A stretch of 64,000 nt of DNA from Halobacteriovoraceae bacterium (lineage in GTDB: Bacteria; Bdellovibrionota; Bacteriovoracia; Bacteriovoracales; Bacteriovoracaceae), in NCBI GenBank assembly GCA_002712005.1, contig PASP01000014.1, positions 1-64,000 on the forward strand. The letters are read 5' to 3'. The notes under the pieces are model-generated. The model saw only the letters and a list, made by a program, of their open reading frames with translations, made no database searches and had not been told where the DNA came from. Below are positions 17,019 to 27,430 of the stretch, in pieces; position 1 is the stretch's first letter; every line of letters begins with the position of its first letter. The translations under genes and the position numbers were made by a program.

Positions 17019-18584
17019 ATGACTACAGAATTGCAGGAGCAAAAAAGAAACGAGCTCCTTGAATTAAGATCTAAAGCTGCCCTTGGTGGTGGTGAAGCCC
17101 GAATTGAAAAACAACATGCTCAAGGAAAGTACACGGCCCTTGAAAGAATCTCTAAGATTTTAGATCCAGGTACTTTTGTTGAATTCGATAAATTTGTAAC
17201 CCATAAATGTACATCTTTTGGAATGGAAAAGAAGAAGTTCCTAGGGGATGGAGTAGTAACTGGGATTGGGACTATTAATGGTCAAAAGGTTGCTCTTTAT
17301 TCGCAAGACTTTACTTGTTGGGGTGGGGCATTGGGTGCCGCTCACGCAAAGAAGATTTGTAAAATTATGGACTTTGCACTTGAGAATAGAATTCCAATTA
17401 TTGGAATTAATGATTCAGGTGGAGCGAGAATTCAGGAGGGTGTAGAGTCTCTTGCTGGTTACGCTGATATTTTCTATAGAAATGTTAAGTGTTCTGGTGT
17501 TATCCCTCAGATTTCACTCATTATGGGTCCTTGTGCTGGTGGAGCTGTTTATTCTCCAGCAATTACAGACTTTATCTTCATGGTAGATAAATCATCTTAT
17601 ATGTTTGTAACAGGTCCAGATGTTATTAAAACCGTTACGCATGAAGAAGTAACGAAAGAAGAACTTGGTGGAGCAACCGCTCATAATTCGAATTCTGGTG
17701 TAGCTCAGTTCAATTGTTCTGACGAAGATGATTGTTTTGAAAGAGTAAGAGAGCTTCTTGCTTATATTCCAGCTTCAAATTATAGAAAGCAAGAGCTGAA
17801 AGAAACAAACGATTCGATCTTTAGAGATAATAACAAGCTCAAAGAACTTGTTCCTGCCAATCCTAAGAAACCTTATGACATGAAAGAAGTAATTATCGAT
17901 ATTGTCGATGATGGAAGCTTCTTAGAGGTTCATAAAGAATTTGCTAAGAATATTATTGTAGGTTTCGCATCTGTTGGTGGTGTTAAAATCGGTATTGTTG
18001 CAAACCAGCCACAAATCTTAGCTGGTGTGCTCGATATTGATAGTTCACGTAAAGGTGCTCGCTTTGTAAGATTTTGTGATGCCTTCGATATTCCAATTTT
18101 AACTCTTGTAGATGTTCCGGGCTTTCTTCCTGGTGTAACACAAGAGCATGGTGGGATTATTACTCACGGATCTAAATTACTATTTGCTTATGCTGAAGCT
18201 ACTGTACCTCTAATCACATTGATTACAAGAAAAGCTTATGGTGGAGCTTACGATGTAATGGCTTCAAAACATCTTAAGGCAGATGTAAACCTCGCGTATC
18301 CTACGGCTGAAATTGCAGTTATGGGTGCAGAAGGGGCTGTTAATATTATTTTTAGAAATGAGCTCAAAGGACTAGAAGGTGAGGCTTTTGATAAGAAGAA
18401 AGCTGAACTTGTAGAAAATTACGAAAAGCAATTTAGTAATCCCTATAGAGCAGCTGAGCTTGGTTACGTAGATAGTGTAATCTTACCAGAAGAGACGAGA
18501 ACGAGAATTCACGAATATCTTACTGTTCTTAAAGATAAGAAAGTTGAGCTACCTCAAAGAAAACACGGGAATATTCAGCTATGA
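17019..18584 (+). CDS. pccB: Acyl-CoA (propionyl-CoA) carboxylase, carboxyltransferase subunit
   Basis: The 521-aa carboxyltransferase moves CO2 from carboxybiotin to an acyl-CoA, here most likely propionyl-CoA, giving methylmalonyl-CoA. Crotonase-fold signatures are [42 protein letters not shown] (N-half oxyanion hole), [33 protein letters not shown] and [16 protein letters not shown] (C-half). The start at 17019 has TAGGAGG 7 nt upstream; an in-frame ATG at 16998 would lie upstream of this SD. Substrate is inferred from the methylmalonyl-CoA mutase genes 10 kb away; acetyl-CoA or other acyl-CoAs cannot be excluded. It overlaps pccA by 4 nt (ATGA). Confidence 0.9.
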   Translation: MTTELQEQKRNELLELRSKAALGGGEARIEKQHAQGKYTALERISKILDPGTFVEFDKFVTHKCTSFGMEKKKFLGDGVVTGIGTINGQKVALYSQDFTCWGGALGAAHAKKICKIMDFALENRIPIIGINDSGGARIQEGVESLAGYADIFYRNVKCSGVIPQISLIMGPCAGGAVYSPAITDFIFMVDKSSYMFVTGPDVIKTVTHEEVTKEELGGATAHNSNSGVAQFNCSDEDDCFERVRELLAYIPASNYRKQELKETNDSIFRDNNKLKELVPANPKKPYDMKEVIIDIVDDGSFLEVHKEFAKNIIVGFASVGGVKIGIVANQPQILAGVLDIDSSRKGARFVRFCDAFDIPILTLVDVPGFLPGVTQEHGGIITHGSKLLFAYAEATVPLITLITRKAYGGAYDVMASKHLKADVNLAYPTAEIAVMGAEGAVNIIFRNELKGLEGEAFDKKKAELVENYEKQFSNPYRAAELGYVDSVILPEETRTRIHEYLTVLKDKKVELPQRKHGNIQL

Positions 18585-20032
18585 ACATACGTCTAAAAAA
18601 ATCAGAACCAAAAAGAATAATGATTGTTAACCGTGGTGAGATTGCTTCACGTGTTGCTAAGGCCTGTCGTGAGTTGGGTCATACGGCTGTTGGACTTTTT
18701 ACTGATAATGAACCCAATGCTGCTCACTTAGAATTTTGTGATGAATGGGTTCACTTAGAAGGCTCTAGTAACGCTGAAACATATCTTAATGTCGATAAGA
18801 TTGTAGAAGTGGCCAAGAAATACAATATTGATGGAATTCACCCAGGTTATGGTTTTCTATCTGAAAATGGATCCTTTGCTGAGAGACTTAATAAGGAAGG
18901 GATTACATTTATTGGACCAAATACTCACGCCATAAAAGTTATGGGTGATAAAGCGACTTCAAAAGCTTTGGCCAAAGAAGCTGGAGTGCCTGTTGTGCCT
19001 GGAACTGCAGCTGCGGTTCCTACTGTTGAAGAAGCGGTACAGGTTGCAAATGAAATTGGATACCCTGTACTTCTAAAAGCAGTAGCCGGTGGTGGTGGTC
19101 GTGGTATGCGAGCATGTGCTAACGAAGCTGAAGTAAAGAAACAATTTGAAGCCGTTGGACGTGAATCGATGGCTGCCTTTGGTAATGGCGACTTATTGGT
19201 TGAGAAACTCATTGTAAATCCTCACCATATTGAAGTTCAAATACTTGCAGATAAGCATGGTAATGTTTTTCACTTTTTTGAGAGAGAATGTTCTATCCAA
19301 AGAAGGCATCAAAAAATTATTGAAGAGGCTCCTTCTCCATTTATCGGTGAAGATGAGGAACTTCGTCTTCGAGTATGTGAAACTGCTGTTCAACTTGCTA
19401 AAGCTGTTGATTACGATAGTGCTGGAACCGTTGAATTCATTATGGGTGAAGACAAGAATTTCTACTTTCTTGAAATGAATACTCGTATTCAAGTGGAGCA
19501 TCCCATTACTGAAGAGATTACTGGCTTTGATTTAATTATCTGCATGATTCAATCTGCATTTGGAGAAGATATTCAGATTCCTAATCAAGAAGCTATTAAG
19601 AAAACTGGCCATGCTATTGAATGTAGGATTTGTGCTGAAGATCCTATCACCATGTTGCCTGCACCAGGTAGAGTGACAGGGTTTGAGACAAACTTCCCTC
19701 AAGGTGTGAGATTTGATCATTGTTTGTATCGAGGTTTAGAAGTAACTCCAGACTTTGATCCCATGGTTGGAAAGCTCGTTGCAAAAGGATATGTAAGAGA
19801 TGTTGCGATTAGAAAAATGAGAGCAGCTCTCAATGGGCTTTATATTGAAGGTCTTAAAAATAATATACCACTTCATAAAGTTGTTATGGATGAACCAAAA
19901 TTTAATGAAGGGAAATATACTACTAACTACATCAACGAAGTAGCGCCTCAAGAAACAATTGATACTTCTTTCAATTATTCGGATGTTTATAAAAAACTAG
20001 CTGCTGCTGAAGCAAGAAATATGGGGATGTAA
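18581..20032 (+). CDS. pccA: Biotin carboxylase subunit of acyl-CoA carboxylase
   Basis: A 483-aa biotin carboxylase makes carboxybiotin from bicarbonate and ATP. The ATP-grasp fold is evident: [21 protein letters not shown] (N-domain), [19 protein letters not shown], the Gly-rich lid [13 protein letters not shown], the [18 protein letters not shown] segment, and [20 protein letters not shown]. It stops after the BC domain, with no fused biotin carrier. The carrier is the next gene. Start overlaps pccB by ATGA, end overlaps the carrier gene by one base (TAATG). Confidence 0.92.
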   Translation: MNIRLKKSEPKRIMIVNRGEIASRVAKACRELGHTAVGLFTDNEPNAAHLEFCDEWVHLEGSSNAETYLNVDKIVEVAKKYNIDGIHPGYGFLSENGSFAERLNKEGITFIGPNTHAIKVMGDKATSKALAKEAGVPVVPGTAAAVPTVEEAVQVANEIGYPVLLKAVAGGGGRGMRACANEAEVKKQFEAVGRESMAAFGNGDLLVEKLIVNPHHIEVQILADKHGNVFHFFERECSIQRRHQKIIEEAPSPFIGEDEELRLRVCETAVQLAKAVDYDSAGTVEFIMGEDKNFYFLEMNTRIQVEHPITEEITGFDLIICMIQSAFGEDIQIPNQEAIKKTGHAIECRICAEDPITMLPAPGRVTGFETNFPQGVRFDHCLYRGLEVTPDFDPMVGKLVAKGYVRDVAIRKMRAALNGLYIEGLKNNIPLHKVVMDEPKFNEGKYTTNYINEVAPQETIDTSFNYSDVYKKLAAAEARNMGM

Positions 20033-20538
20033 TGAGAACGTATTTACTAGATGCAGATAAAAATGAATTTGTTGTTGATCTAACTAAGACGATTAAACAT
20101 TCGAGTGACCTTGTTGAGTTTGAGTACAATACTTTAGAGGATAATGAAATCGTTCATTCTGAAAAAATCTTTGTTAAGAAACTAGCAGGGAATTACTATA
20201 TTTCGAATGACAACGTGTCGTGGAAGAAATTAGCTCGTCAGCATATCCCTAAAAGAATACTCAATATTGATAAGGTTTATAATGTATATAGAGGTTATAA
20301 ACCATCTGGTCTTACTTCTGGTTCCAGTGGAGAGTTATTAACTCAAATGCCTGGAAAAGTCGTAAAAATAAATGTTGAAGTAGGTCAGGAAGTTCAAAAG
20401 GGTGATTGTGTTTTAATTCTAGAGGCCATGAAAATGGAAAATGAAATTAAAACAGCTGTAGACGGTGTTATTAAAGAGATACACGTTAAAGAGGGTGACG
20501 CTCTGGAGAGTGGTGTCCTCATGCTAGAAATTGAATAA
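20032..20538 (+). CDS. Biotin carboxyl carrier protein of acyl-CoA carboxylase
   Basis: A 168-aa protein with a C-terminal biotinyl domain (about 100-168). The canonical EAMKMENEI places the biotinylated lysine near residue 134, with the domain's matching half GDALESGVLMLEI. The N-terminal ~95 residues are probably the scaffold that joins carboxylase and transferase subunits (the BT-type region of PccA proteins), here on a separate polypeptide. BirA, which would attach the biotin, is encoded at 57250-57972. Confidence 0.88.
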   Translation: MRTYLLDADKNEFVVDLTKTIKHSSDLVEFEYNTLEDNEIVHSEKIFVKKLAGNYYISNDNVSWKKLARQHIPKRILNIDKVYNVYRGYKPSGLTSGSSGELLTQMPGKVVKINVEVGQEVQKGDCVLILEAMKMENEIKTAVDGVIKEIHVKEGDALESGVLMLEIE

Positions 20539-20556
20539 TTCAAAAATAGGACTGTC

Positions 20557-21525
20557 ATGAACGACTGGGAAAGAGCAAAGAAAGATATCCAAAAGAACGC
20601 GAAATTGATTGTACCTATAGTTGCCATCATATTTCTCTTTATCTTGGGTAAAACGTCATACTACACAGTTGATCCAGATGAAGAAGCGGTAATTATTCGC
20701 TTTGGTCAATATCAAGGAACAGCACTTCCTGGTCTTCATTTTAAACTGCCATTTGGCGTTGATCGAGTTATTCATGTGAAAACTAAAAGAGTTCTGCAAG
20801 AAGAATTTGGTTTTCGAACGAGAGACTCTAGAAGTCGAGTCACAACTTATGAAAGTAAAGATTTCGATACCGAGTCGTTGATGCTTACGGGTGACTTGAA
20901 TGTTGCGGATGTTGAATGGGTGGTTCAATTTCAAATTGCAGACCCATTTAAATTTCTTTTTCAAACTTCATCTCCAGAAAGAAATATTAGAGATGTTTCT
21001 GAGTCAATTATGAGAAGAGTAGTTGGCGATAGATTGGTTAATGAAGTTTTAACAACAGGACGTGTAGAAATTGCTTCTGAAGCAAAAGATCTCATGCAAA
21101 AAGTACTAGATAAGTACGACATGGGTGTGAAGATCGTTACGGTAAAGCTTCAGGATGTTAACCCTCCTAAAGTTGTTAAGAAATCATTGAATGATGTGAA
21201 CGCTGCAAAGCAAGAGCAAGAGAAAGTGATAAATCAAGCTGAAGAGTCTTATAACAAGGTCATTCCTGAGGCCCGAGGTAAAGCTGAAAAACTAATCAGT
21301 GAGGCTCAAGGTTATGCAAAAGCTCAAGTGAACCGATCGGAAGGGGATGCAGAAAAGTTCAAGGCAATGTTAACTGAATACAAGAGAGCGCCATCGATTA
21401 CTAAAAAAAGAATCTATCTCGAGACGATGGCCAGAATTTTGAAGAAAGTTGAAAATATCAGAGTTGTAGATCCAAGTGTTAAGGGAATCCTTCCTGTATT
21501 TCAAGGAGCGAAGAGTGGGAACTAA
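20557..21525 (+). CDS. hflK: SPFH membrane protein HflK
   Basis: HflK (322 aa) forms with HflC a large membrane cage that regulates the FtsH protease. One TM helix lies at about residues 13-32 (AKLIVPIVAIIFLFILGKTSYY). An SPFH/band-7 domain follows (VDPDEEAVIIRFGQYQGTALPGLHFKLPFGVDRVIHVKTKR), then a charged coiled coil (PEARGKAEKLISEAQGYA). The C-terminus overlaps the start of hflC by 11 nt. It follows the biotin carrier by 18 nt and may be read through with it, though the functions are unrelated. Confidence 0.93.
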   Translation: MNDWERAKKDIQKNAKLIVPIVAIIFLFILGKTSYYTVDPDEEAVIIRFGQYQGTALPGLHFKLPFGVDRVIHVKTKRVLQEEFGFRTRDSRSRVTTYESKDFDTESLMLTGDLNVADVEWVVQFQIADPFKFLFQTSSPERNIRDVSESIMRRVVGDRLVNEVLTTGRVEIASEAKDLMQKVLDKYDMGVKIVTVKLQDVNPPKVVKKSLNDVNAAKQEQEKVINQAEESYNKVIPEARGKAEKLISEAQGYAKAQVNRSEGDAEKFKAMLTEYKRAPSITKKRIYLETMARILKKVENIRVVDPSVKGILPVFQGAKSGN

Positions 21526-22492
21526 GACAACGATATTTGCTGGTGTATTATTACTTCTCCTCATAATTGGTAAGTCTACATTCTTTGTTTTAGATGAAGG
21601 AAGACAGGCCATTATTACAGAATTTGGAAAACCTGTAGGTGAACCTATCACGAGTGCTGGACTTCATTTAAAAACGCCTTTTATTCAGGAAGCAAGATTT
21701 GTTGATAAAAGAATTTTAAGCTGGGATGGCTTTCCAAATCAAATCCCTACGAAAGATAAAAAGTATATTAAAGTGGATACAACTGCTCGATGGAGAATTG
21801 TTGATGCTCTCAAGTTCATTCAAACTGTGAGGAATGAAGTGGGTGCTAAGGCGAGACTTGATGCTATTTTAGACTCCGCTACTAGAGATGTTATTTCAAA
21901 TCAAAATTTAGTTGAAGCAGTTAGAAATTCAAACGGTATATTAGATAAGATCAATGAAAAAAGAGATCTTATAAAGAAGTTGAAAGCAGAAGGTAAACCC
22001 ATTATTGAAGATGAGGTGACTGGCGAGATTGAAAAAATCTTTTTAGGAAGAGAAAGCTTAAGTGATAAAATTGTTGAATCAGCAGCCTCAGAACTAAAAG
22101 AATTTGGAATCGATTTAATTGATGTTCAGTTGAGAAGAATCAGTTATGAGAAATCTGTAGAATCAAAAGTTTATGAAAGAATGACGAGTGAAAGGCAGAG
22201 AGTCGCTCAGAAAATTCGCTCGATTGGTAAAGGTGAAAAAGCCAAGATCGAAGGGCGATTAGAAAGAGATCTTAGAGAGATTGAATCTGAAGCCTATAAG
22301 AGAGCACAAATAATTAGAGGTAAGGGTGAGGCAAAAGCTGCAAGAATCTATGCTCAGGCGCTTGGCCAAGATCCCCAGTTCTTCGAATTTATTAAAACTA
22401 TGGAAGTTTATAATGATTCAATCACTGGGGATACAAAGTTTATTTTAAGCTCAGAGTCAGAGCTATTTAAATACTTTAGAAAATTAAATTAA
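21515..22492 (+). CDS. hflC: SPFH membrane protein HflC
   Basis: HflC (325 aa) partners HflK. The TM helix spans about residues 4-23 (TKTTIFAGVLLLLLIIGK), followed by FVLDEGRQAIITEFGKPVGEPITSAGLHLKTPF and a C-terminal helical region IESEAYKRAQIIRGKGEAKAARIYAQA, both typical. I use the GTG at 21515: the SD AAGGAG ends 6 nt upstream and the protein then begins at the usual point before the TM. Its TAA (22490-22492) is staggered by one base from the stop of convergent speA; together they occupy TTAA. Confidence 0.93.
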   Translation: MGTKTTIFAGVLLLLLIIGKSTFFVLDEGRQAIITEFGKPVGEPITSAGLHLKTPFIQEARFVDKRILSWDGFPNQIPTKDKKYIKVDTTARWRIVDALKFIQTVRNEVGAKARLDAILDSATRDVISNQNLVEAVRNSNGILDKINEKRDLIKKLKAEGKPIIEDEVTGEIEKIFLGRESLSDKIVESAASELKEFGIDLIDVQLRRISYEKSVESKVYERMTSERQRVAQKIRSIGKGEKAKIEGRLERDLREIESEAYKRAQIIRGKGEAKAARIYAQALGQDPQFFEFIKTMEVYNDSITGDTKFILSSESELFKYFRKLN

Positions 22493-24396
22493 TCATGCCT
22501 AAGATAGGTGTAGTTGGTTAGGCATTCTTCGTAGAAGTCTACCCACTTAACACCTTGTCTTGGTGCCATGGATCCAGCGGTTACAACTTTAGTAACATCC
22601 TTCTTCATTTTTTGGGCCATATACTCGGGATTATACTGCATTGTAGATAACACCATTGAGGATGTATTACCTCTAATTATTTCTTCAATATAGAAACCTT
22701 CTGGATCATCATTGTCTCCGTATACATGGACTTCATTAAGCCTACCAAAGAGATTATGCATATCTCCCATAACATCTTGATACGCTCCAGTTAGGAAAAG
22801 GCCTATATAATAGTTTTCATTAGCTTTAAGTTCATGAATGGCCATCGTAGGAGTAATCCCTTCCTGGTTTATGAACTTGCGAATCGTGCCATCGCTATCA
22901 CAGGCAATATCAGCAATTGAGCAGTTTACCTCTGGTCTTTCATTTAATCTTGAAAGAGGCATGACTGGTAGAAGTTGATCAATTGCCCAGTGGTCTGCTG
23001 CAGATTGAAAGACTGAGAAGTTACACAGATATTGAGGGGCTATTTGGTCTTCCAGCTGTTGCATATAATCTGGAACAAAATCGAGAGTCTTTGTAAAAGC
23101 AATAATCTTAATAACGGTTTGCCAAAAGATCGTTTCTAATCGAGCACGTTCTTCCAGGGTAATAACCCCAAGATTGAAAGCATTTAAGCCTTGTTCTTTA
23201 ATCTGAACCGACTCATTATAGATTTCTTGGAAGTTATCTTCTGAAATTTTCCACTCAAACATTTCTCTCATATTAGTTACAAGATGGTGTTCACCTGTTT
23301 GAGGTTTAATATCAAACTCTGTTTGAGTAACTGAGATTTTATCGACAACATTAGTAACAACAAGTGAGTGGTGAGCAGTAATGGCCCTACCGCTTTCTGT
23401 AACAATATTTGGATGGGGCACGCTTTCAAGGTTACACACTTGTTTTAAACCATAAACGATATCTGCTACATACTCATTTAAGTGATAGTTAATTGAAGAT
23501 TCTGAATTTGAACGTGAACCATCATAGTCTACTCCTAGTCCACCTCCAGCATCAAAATACTCAAGTTCACAGCCCATTTTATAAAGTTGAGTGTAGATAC
23601 GAGCACCTTCATTAATTGCTGCTTTAATGGTTCGGATATCAGATATCTGAGAGCCAATATGAAAATGGAAGAGTTTGATAGAGTCTTTCATTCCATTTTC
23701 CTCTAGTAACTTTACAGCGCGAATCATCTCAGAAATGGATAATCCAAATTTCGCTCTATCACCAGTCGACTTTGCCCATCTTCCAGTTCCCAGGTTAGAC
23801 ATTTTCCCTCTTAGACCTATGAGAGGGGTTACATTATATTTCTTAGAGAGGGCAATAACCTTATTTAGCTCTGAGAATTTTTCGATAACAATAACAATTT
23901 TTCTTCCAAGTTGAGTACCAAGCAAGGCCAGAGAGAGGTAATCTTCGTCATTGTATCCATTGAGAATGGTAAGAGAGTTAGCATTTGTATTGTATGCAAG
24001 TACTGCTAGAAGTTCTGGTTTTGAGTCGGCTTCTAGTCCATAATCATATTTTTCACCAGCATCTACAATTTCCTCTACAACTTCTCGCATTTGATTAACT
24101 TTGATCGGATAAACCCCACAAAATTTACCGCGATAATCTGCTTCGTCGATTACATCTCTAAATTTTTTATTAATCTTCTTTACTTGAGACCTTAATATGT
24201 CATGAAATCTGATAACGGCAGGAAGAGCCACTTTCTGAGACTTCATTTCTTCGATAACATTTTTGATAATGATTGGAGTACTTGCTTGAGTAGCTTTAAC
24301 AACAAGATTTCCATCTTGATTAATGTCAAAATAACCTTCACCCCAAGTTAGGATATTGTAGGTTTTTTCTGCTTCTTCTCTGTTCCATTCGTTCAT
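22489..24396 (-). CDS. speA: Biosynthetic arginine decarboxylase
   Basis: SpeA (635 aa) is a PLP enzyme that turns L-arginine into agmatine, the first step of the agmatine route to putrescine. The alanine-racemase-like barrel has the PLP lysine segment CGVYPIKVNQMREVVE, and KLFHFHIGSQISDIRTIKAAI and LEYFDAGGGLGVDYDGS. The C-terminal part has HLVTNMREMFEW, CDSDGTIRKFI and GDMHNLFGRLNEVHVY. Length is normal (630-660 aa). It lies downstream of speB on the same strand, separated by only 25 nt. Confidence 0.96.
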   Translation of the reverse strand: MNEWNREEAEKTYNILTWGEGYFDINQDGNLVVKATQASTPIIIKNVIEEMKSQKVALPAVIRFHDILRSQVKKINKKFRDVIDEADYRGKFCGVYPIKVNQMREVVEEIVDAGEKYDYGLEADSKPELLAVLAYNTNANSLTILNGYNDEDYLSLALLGTQLGRKIVIVIEKFSELNKVIALSKKYNVTPLIGLRGKMSNLGTGRWAKSTGDRAKFGLSISEMIRAVKLLEENGMKDSIKLFHFHIGSQISDIRTIKAAINEGARIYTQLYKMGCELEYFDAGGGLGVDYDGSRSNSESSINYHLNEYVADIVYGLKQVCNLESVPHPNIVTESGRAITAHHSLVVTNVVDKISVTQTEFDIKPQTGEHHLVTNMREMFEWKISEDNFQEIYNESVQIKEQGLNAFNLGVITLEERARLETIFWQTVIKIIAFTKTLDFVPDYMQQLEDQIAPQYLCNFSVFQSAADHWAIDQLLPVMPLSRLNERPEVNCSIADIACDSDGTIRKFINQEGITPTMAIHELKANENYYIGLFLTGAYQDVMGDMHNLFGRLNEVHVYGDNDDPEGFYIEEIIRGNTSSMVLSTMQYNPEYMAQKMKKDVTKVVTAGSMAPRQGVKWVDFYEECLTNYTYLRHD

Positions 24397-24421
24397 TTTC
24401 TAGCCTTATCTAAATCTCTGC

Positions 24422-25306
24422 TTAGGTTAAGCAAAGGATAACTTCTCTAACCACTTTTGTAGCGAATACATCACTATTTCCACTGGAATCAATCTCTGGA
24501 GAGAGTTCTACAACATCTGCACCGACGAAGTTTTTATTTTTTAATATTTTAATGAGTTTAATAAAAGAGTGAAATGTTTCTCCACCCGGTTCAGGAGTTC
24601 CTGTCCCAGGGAAAAAAGAGGGATCGAAATAGTCCAAGTCAAAAGTTAAATAAATAGGTCTATCATCATCTATAGCTGAAACTTCAGTGATGAATTCATC
24701 TAAACTTTTTTTGATCGTTTTATTTTGATTCATCCATTCGTACTCTTCACGTGTTCCAGAGCGTATTCCGTATTGAATGAGTTTATGCTTTTCTGTCATA
24801 TGATCTAAGGCTCTTCTTATGATACTTGCGTGACTGAAATGATAGCCTTCGTACCCGTCTCTTAAGTCAGCGTGAGCATCTAAATGAATCAATACAAGGT
24901 CTTCATATGCCTCAAGATAAGTTTTAATTGGAGCATAGGAGATAGAATGTTCACCACCTAAAGTGAGTAATTTAATATTTTCCTTCTTAAGTTGGCGGCC
25001 TTCCATAAGTTTGTAGAAAGCATCATTGGCCTGCTTCCAGTTTTCATACTGGTCATCAGTTTCTCCTACTGGAAGATTTCCTAAGTCGTAGAGGTTTTTT
25101 CTATCCTCAAGGTCATCATTTAAGTAGGGGCTAAAAGATTCAATTCCATCACTAACGGCCCTAATAGCATCTGGCCCATTCTTGGTTCCTTTTCGAAAGC
25201 ATGCTGTACCATCGAATCCAAAGCCTAATAGATTCAGTGAGTTAGCCTCTATTTTGTCACTAGATTGAAAGAAATCGTATGGGCCCTCTTTGGGGGGAAT
25301 CATCAT
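24422..25306 (-). CDS. speB: Agmatinase
   Basis: A 294-aa ureohydrolase that converts agmatine to putrescine and urea. Binuclear manganese ligands are seen in LGGEHSISYAP, LIHLDAHADLRDGYEG and YLTFDLDYFDPSFFPGTGTPEPGG. Of several clustered ATGs I choose that at 25306, 7 nt after AAGGA; the ATG at 25312 is too close to that SD. It pairs with speA for arginine to putrescine. Arginase and guanidinobutyrase are sister enzymes, but the speA neighbour makes agmatinase the best call. Confidence 0.9.
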   Translation of the reverse strand: MMIPPKEGPYDFFQSSDKIEANSLNLLGFGFDGTACFRKGTKNGPDAIRAVSDGIESFSPYLNDDLEDRKNLYDLGNLPVGETDDQYENWKQANDAFYKLMEGRQLKKENIKLLTLGGEHSISYAPIKTYLEAYEDLVLIHLDAHADLRDGYEGYHFSHASIIRRALDHMTEKHKLIQYGIRSGTREEYEWMNQNKTIKKSLDEFITEVSAIDDDRPIYLTFDLDYFDPSFFPGTGTPEPGGETFHSFIKLIKILKNKNFVGADVVELSPEIDSSGNSDVFATKVVREVILCLT

Positions 25307-25486
25307 AAACATGTCCTTAAATAATTAAAATTATGTTTGATTCTATCATTTATGCTCATAAATCTAAAAAGACAAAGAATATGATCATAATTTTTACAGT
25401 CTAAATAAGTTTTGAATTTATTTCATTTTGGGCAGTGGGGAAGGGGAAATATGGAATAATGCTAAGCATGATAAATAGGAGCACCC

Positions 25487-27430
25487 GTGAACCCCAGTAA
25501 ATTGAATACGTTATTAATTCTTCTTCTAAGTACCCAAGTTTTTGCTCAAGAGCAGGATAATCCTTTTGATGTCTTTATGGATGAACTTACTCCATCTTAC
25601 GATATTAAAGTGGAAAGTTTTGAATATGATAAGGAGAATGAAGTAAATGGGAGAAGGGGCTCTTTTAGTTTCACTAATTTCAATGTTGTAAATAGCAGTA
25701 TTTCTACTCAGTTAAATAATGAAAATGGTGTCTATGACGCTGATATTTATATGATCAATCGCCGTATTGGATTTATTAATGATAATTTTAAATTTGCTTA
25801 TAAATTGCGCGATACTGATTTTGAGTTCATAGATTCAATTAAATATGGAAACTTATTATCTACTCATTTTGTAATGAATAGAGATGAGATTTTCATGAAT
25901 AGCGAAGCTATAGAATTCAGAGAGCCCCGAACCTATATTAAAGCTTTAAATTATGAACTTAATTGTGGAAGGCATCCTGATTATCAACTCAATGATGGGC
26001 AAGGTTTAATTTCTGGTTGTATGAATTACTGAACATTAAAACCTGTCGGCCAACCTGGTGTAGATTTTAAATTAAAGTTCTTTTCAGAATCTGAAGAAGA
26101 GTTAGTAAATGTTAACAGCTATCTTACTTCTTTAGAGACAACTCAAGAGACAATTGCAGCATCAGGAATTTCAATCAGTGGCTCATTTGGCGGAACAACA
26201 GAAATAGAAGTCGGGCAATACTCTCTTGAATGCGCTAAGGATAGTGACCTAATAAAGATTAGTGGAAATACTTTAATTAATCCTTGTATGAAGGATCTTA
26301 GTTTTAATACTCCTCGGCTTCAACTTTCACTATTGGAAGATGGCGCGGCTCTAGAGGCAAAAGAATTATCTGTTCAAATTGAAAATGAGGTCGCTAAAAT
26401 TAATTTATCAAGCTTTGGTTACTCTTCTCCTGAAAGTGTTTTTAATATTGGAGAGTTAGAACTAAAGTGTGATGTCTTAAGAGAGGGGGAATTAAGTGAT
26501 TTCAAAACTTATATTGCTTCTTGTTTAACAGAGACTGATCTTGATGCTAGAGAGGCCGTATCTTTTGGTTTTCACCAAACAGGTATTTCTGAAAAGACTG
26601 GTGAGCCACTCAATATAAAAATTGATGGAGCTATTTCAGACCTTAAAATCAAAGAGAATAGACTGATCTTGTCTGCAGATAGACTAGGATTAAATGTTTC
26701 TGAAGAAGTGTTTTTTGAAATAAGTGGATTGGGAGTGAATTGTCAAAAAGATCCGGAGCTAAAAACACTAGAGATTCCTCTGCTACTCGATCATTGTAAG
26801 AAAGATGCGAATGTTGAAACTTCGAATGTGGACTTCCATATTATCAATGAGAAGGCTGAGTCTGTGCGTGGGCAGATTGATACTCGTTTTGTTTATACAA
26901 AAAATGGAGTTCTTAATTTTCATTTAGATCATATAAAAATGGTAGATAAGGAGAGTCGTAAGCTTATTCAAGGACTCTTGGGTAATTGTAAAATGAAAGC
27001 TGATACGGACCTATTTGATGTTGAGTCGATTATTGATGCATGTACAACTCAGATGGCTGTGAATATTCGTAACCTTTTCACGGATGAGAGAGCAACTAGA
27101 CAAGATACATTAAAAAGAAATGACTTCAATATCAATCACTATAGGATTGATGAAGATAAAGCAGGTGTTAGTGATGTGAGAGCTAGTATTACAGATCGTA
27201 AATTAGCAGCTAGCGTTCGTGTAAGAGTTCTCGGTATGAATCTCTTAGTTACCATTCAAGGGTTGGTAAACTGGAATAAAGATACATCGGTACTCACTCT
27301 TGATGTTACTCATTCAAGGCTTCCTTTGGGAATTACTTCTAAAGGGATGTTTATGTCTATCGCTAAGAAGTTTTTAGCTTCAGATATGATAAAGTTTGGA
27401 TCTGGAAATAAGATACATATTCAACTTTAA
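25487..27430 (+). pseudogene. Exported CX17C repeat protein, interrupted by one in-frame TGA
   Basis: One reading frame runs from the GTG at 25487 (SD AGGAG) to the TAA at 27430, broken only by a TGA at 26030-26032 (codon 182). Conceptually 647 codons. It has a signal peptide (LNTLLILLLSTQVFAQ). Five Cys pairs follow at 160/178, 249/267, 328/346, 419/437 and 501/519, each exactly C-X17-C and 79-91 residues apart, set in beta-rich repeats that often begin L-x-C and end C-x-x-(D/T). A last Cys-free domain (about 535-647) closes it. I recognise no family. The pairs probably form disulfides after export. The part after the TGA has no SD at its first ATG (26288). Could be a nonsense mutation, a sequence error or readthrough. 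It ends one base before convergent meaB. Confidence 0.72.

Noticed and set aside
26030-26080. The in-frame TGA as a selenocysteine codon
   Set aside because: No stable hairpin with an apical GU-rich loop appears immediately after the TGA, and this position is next to a repeat end rather than a redox motif. Nonsense mutation or error is simpler.
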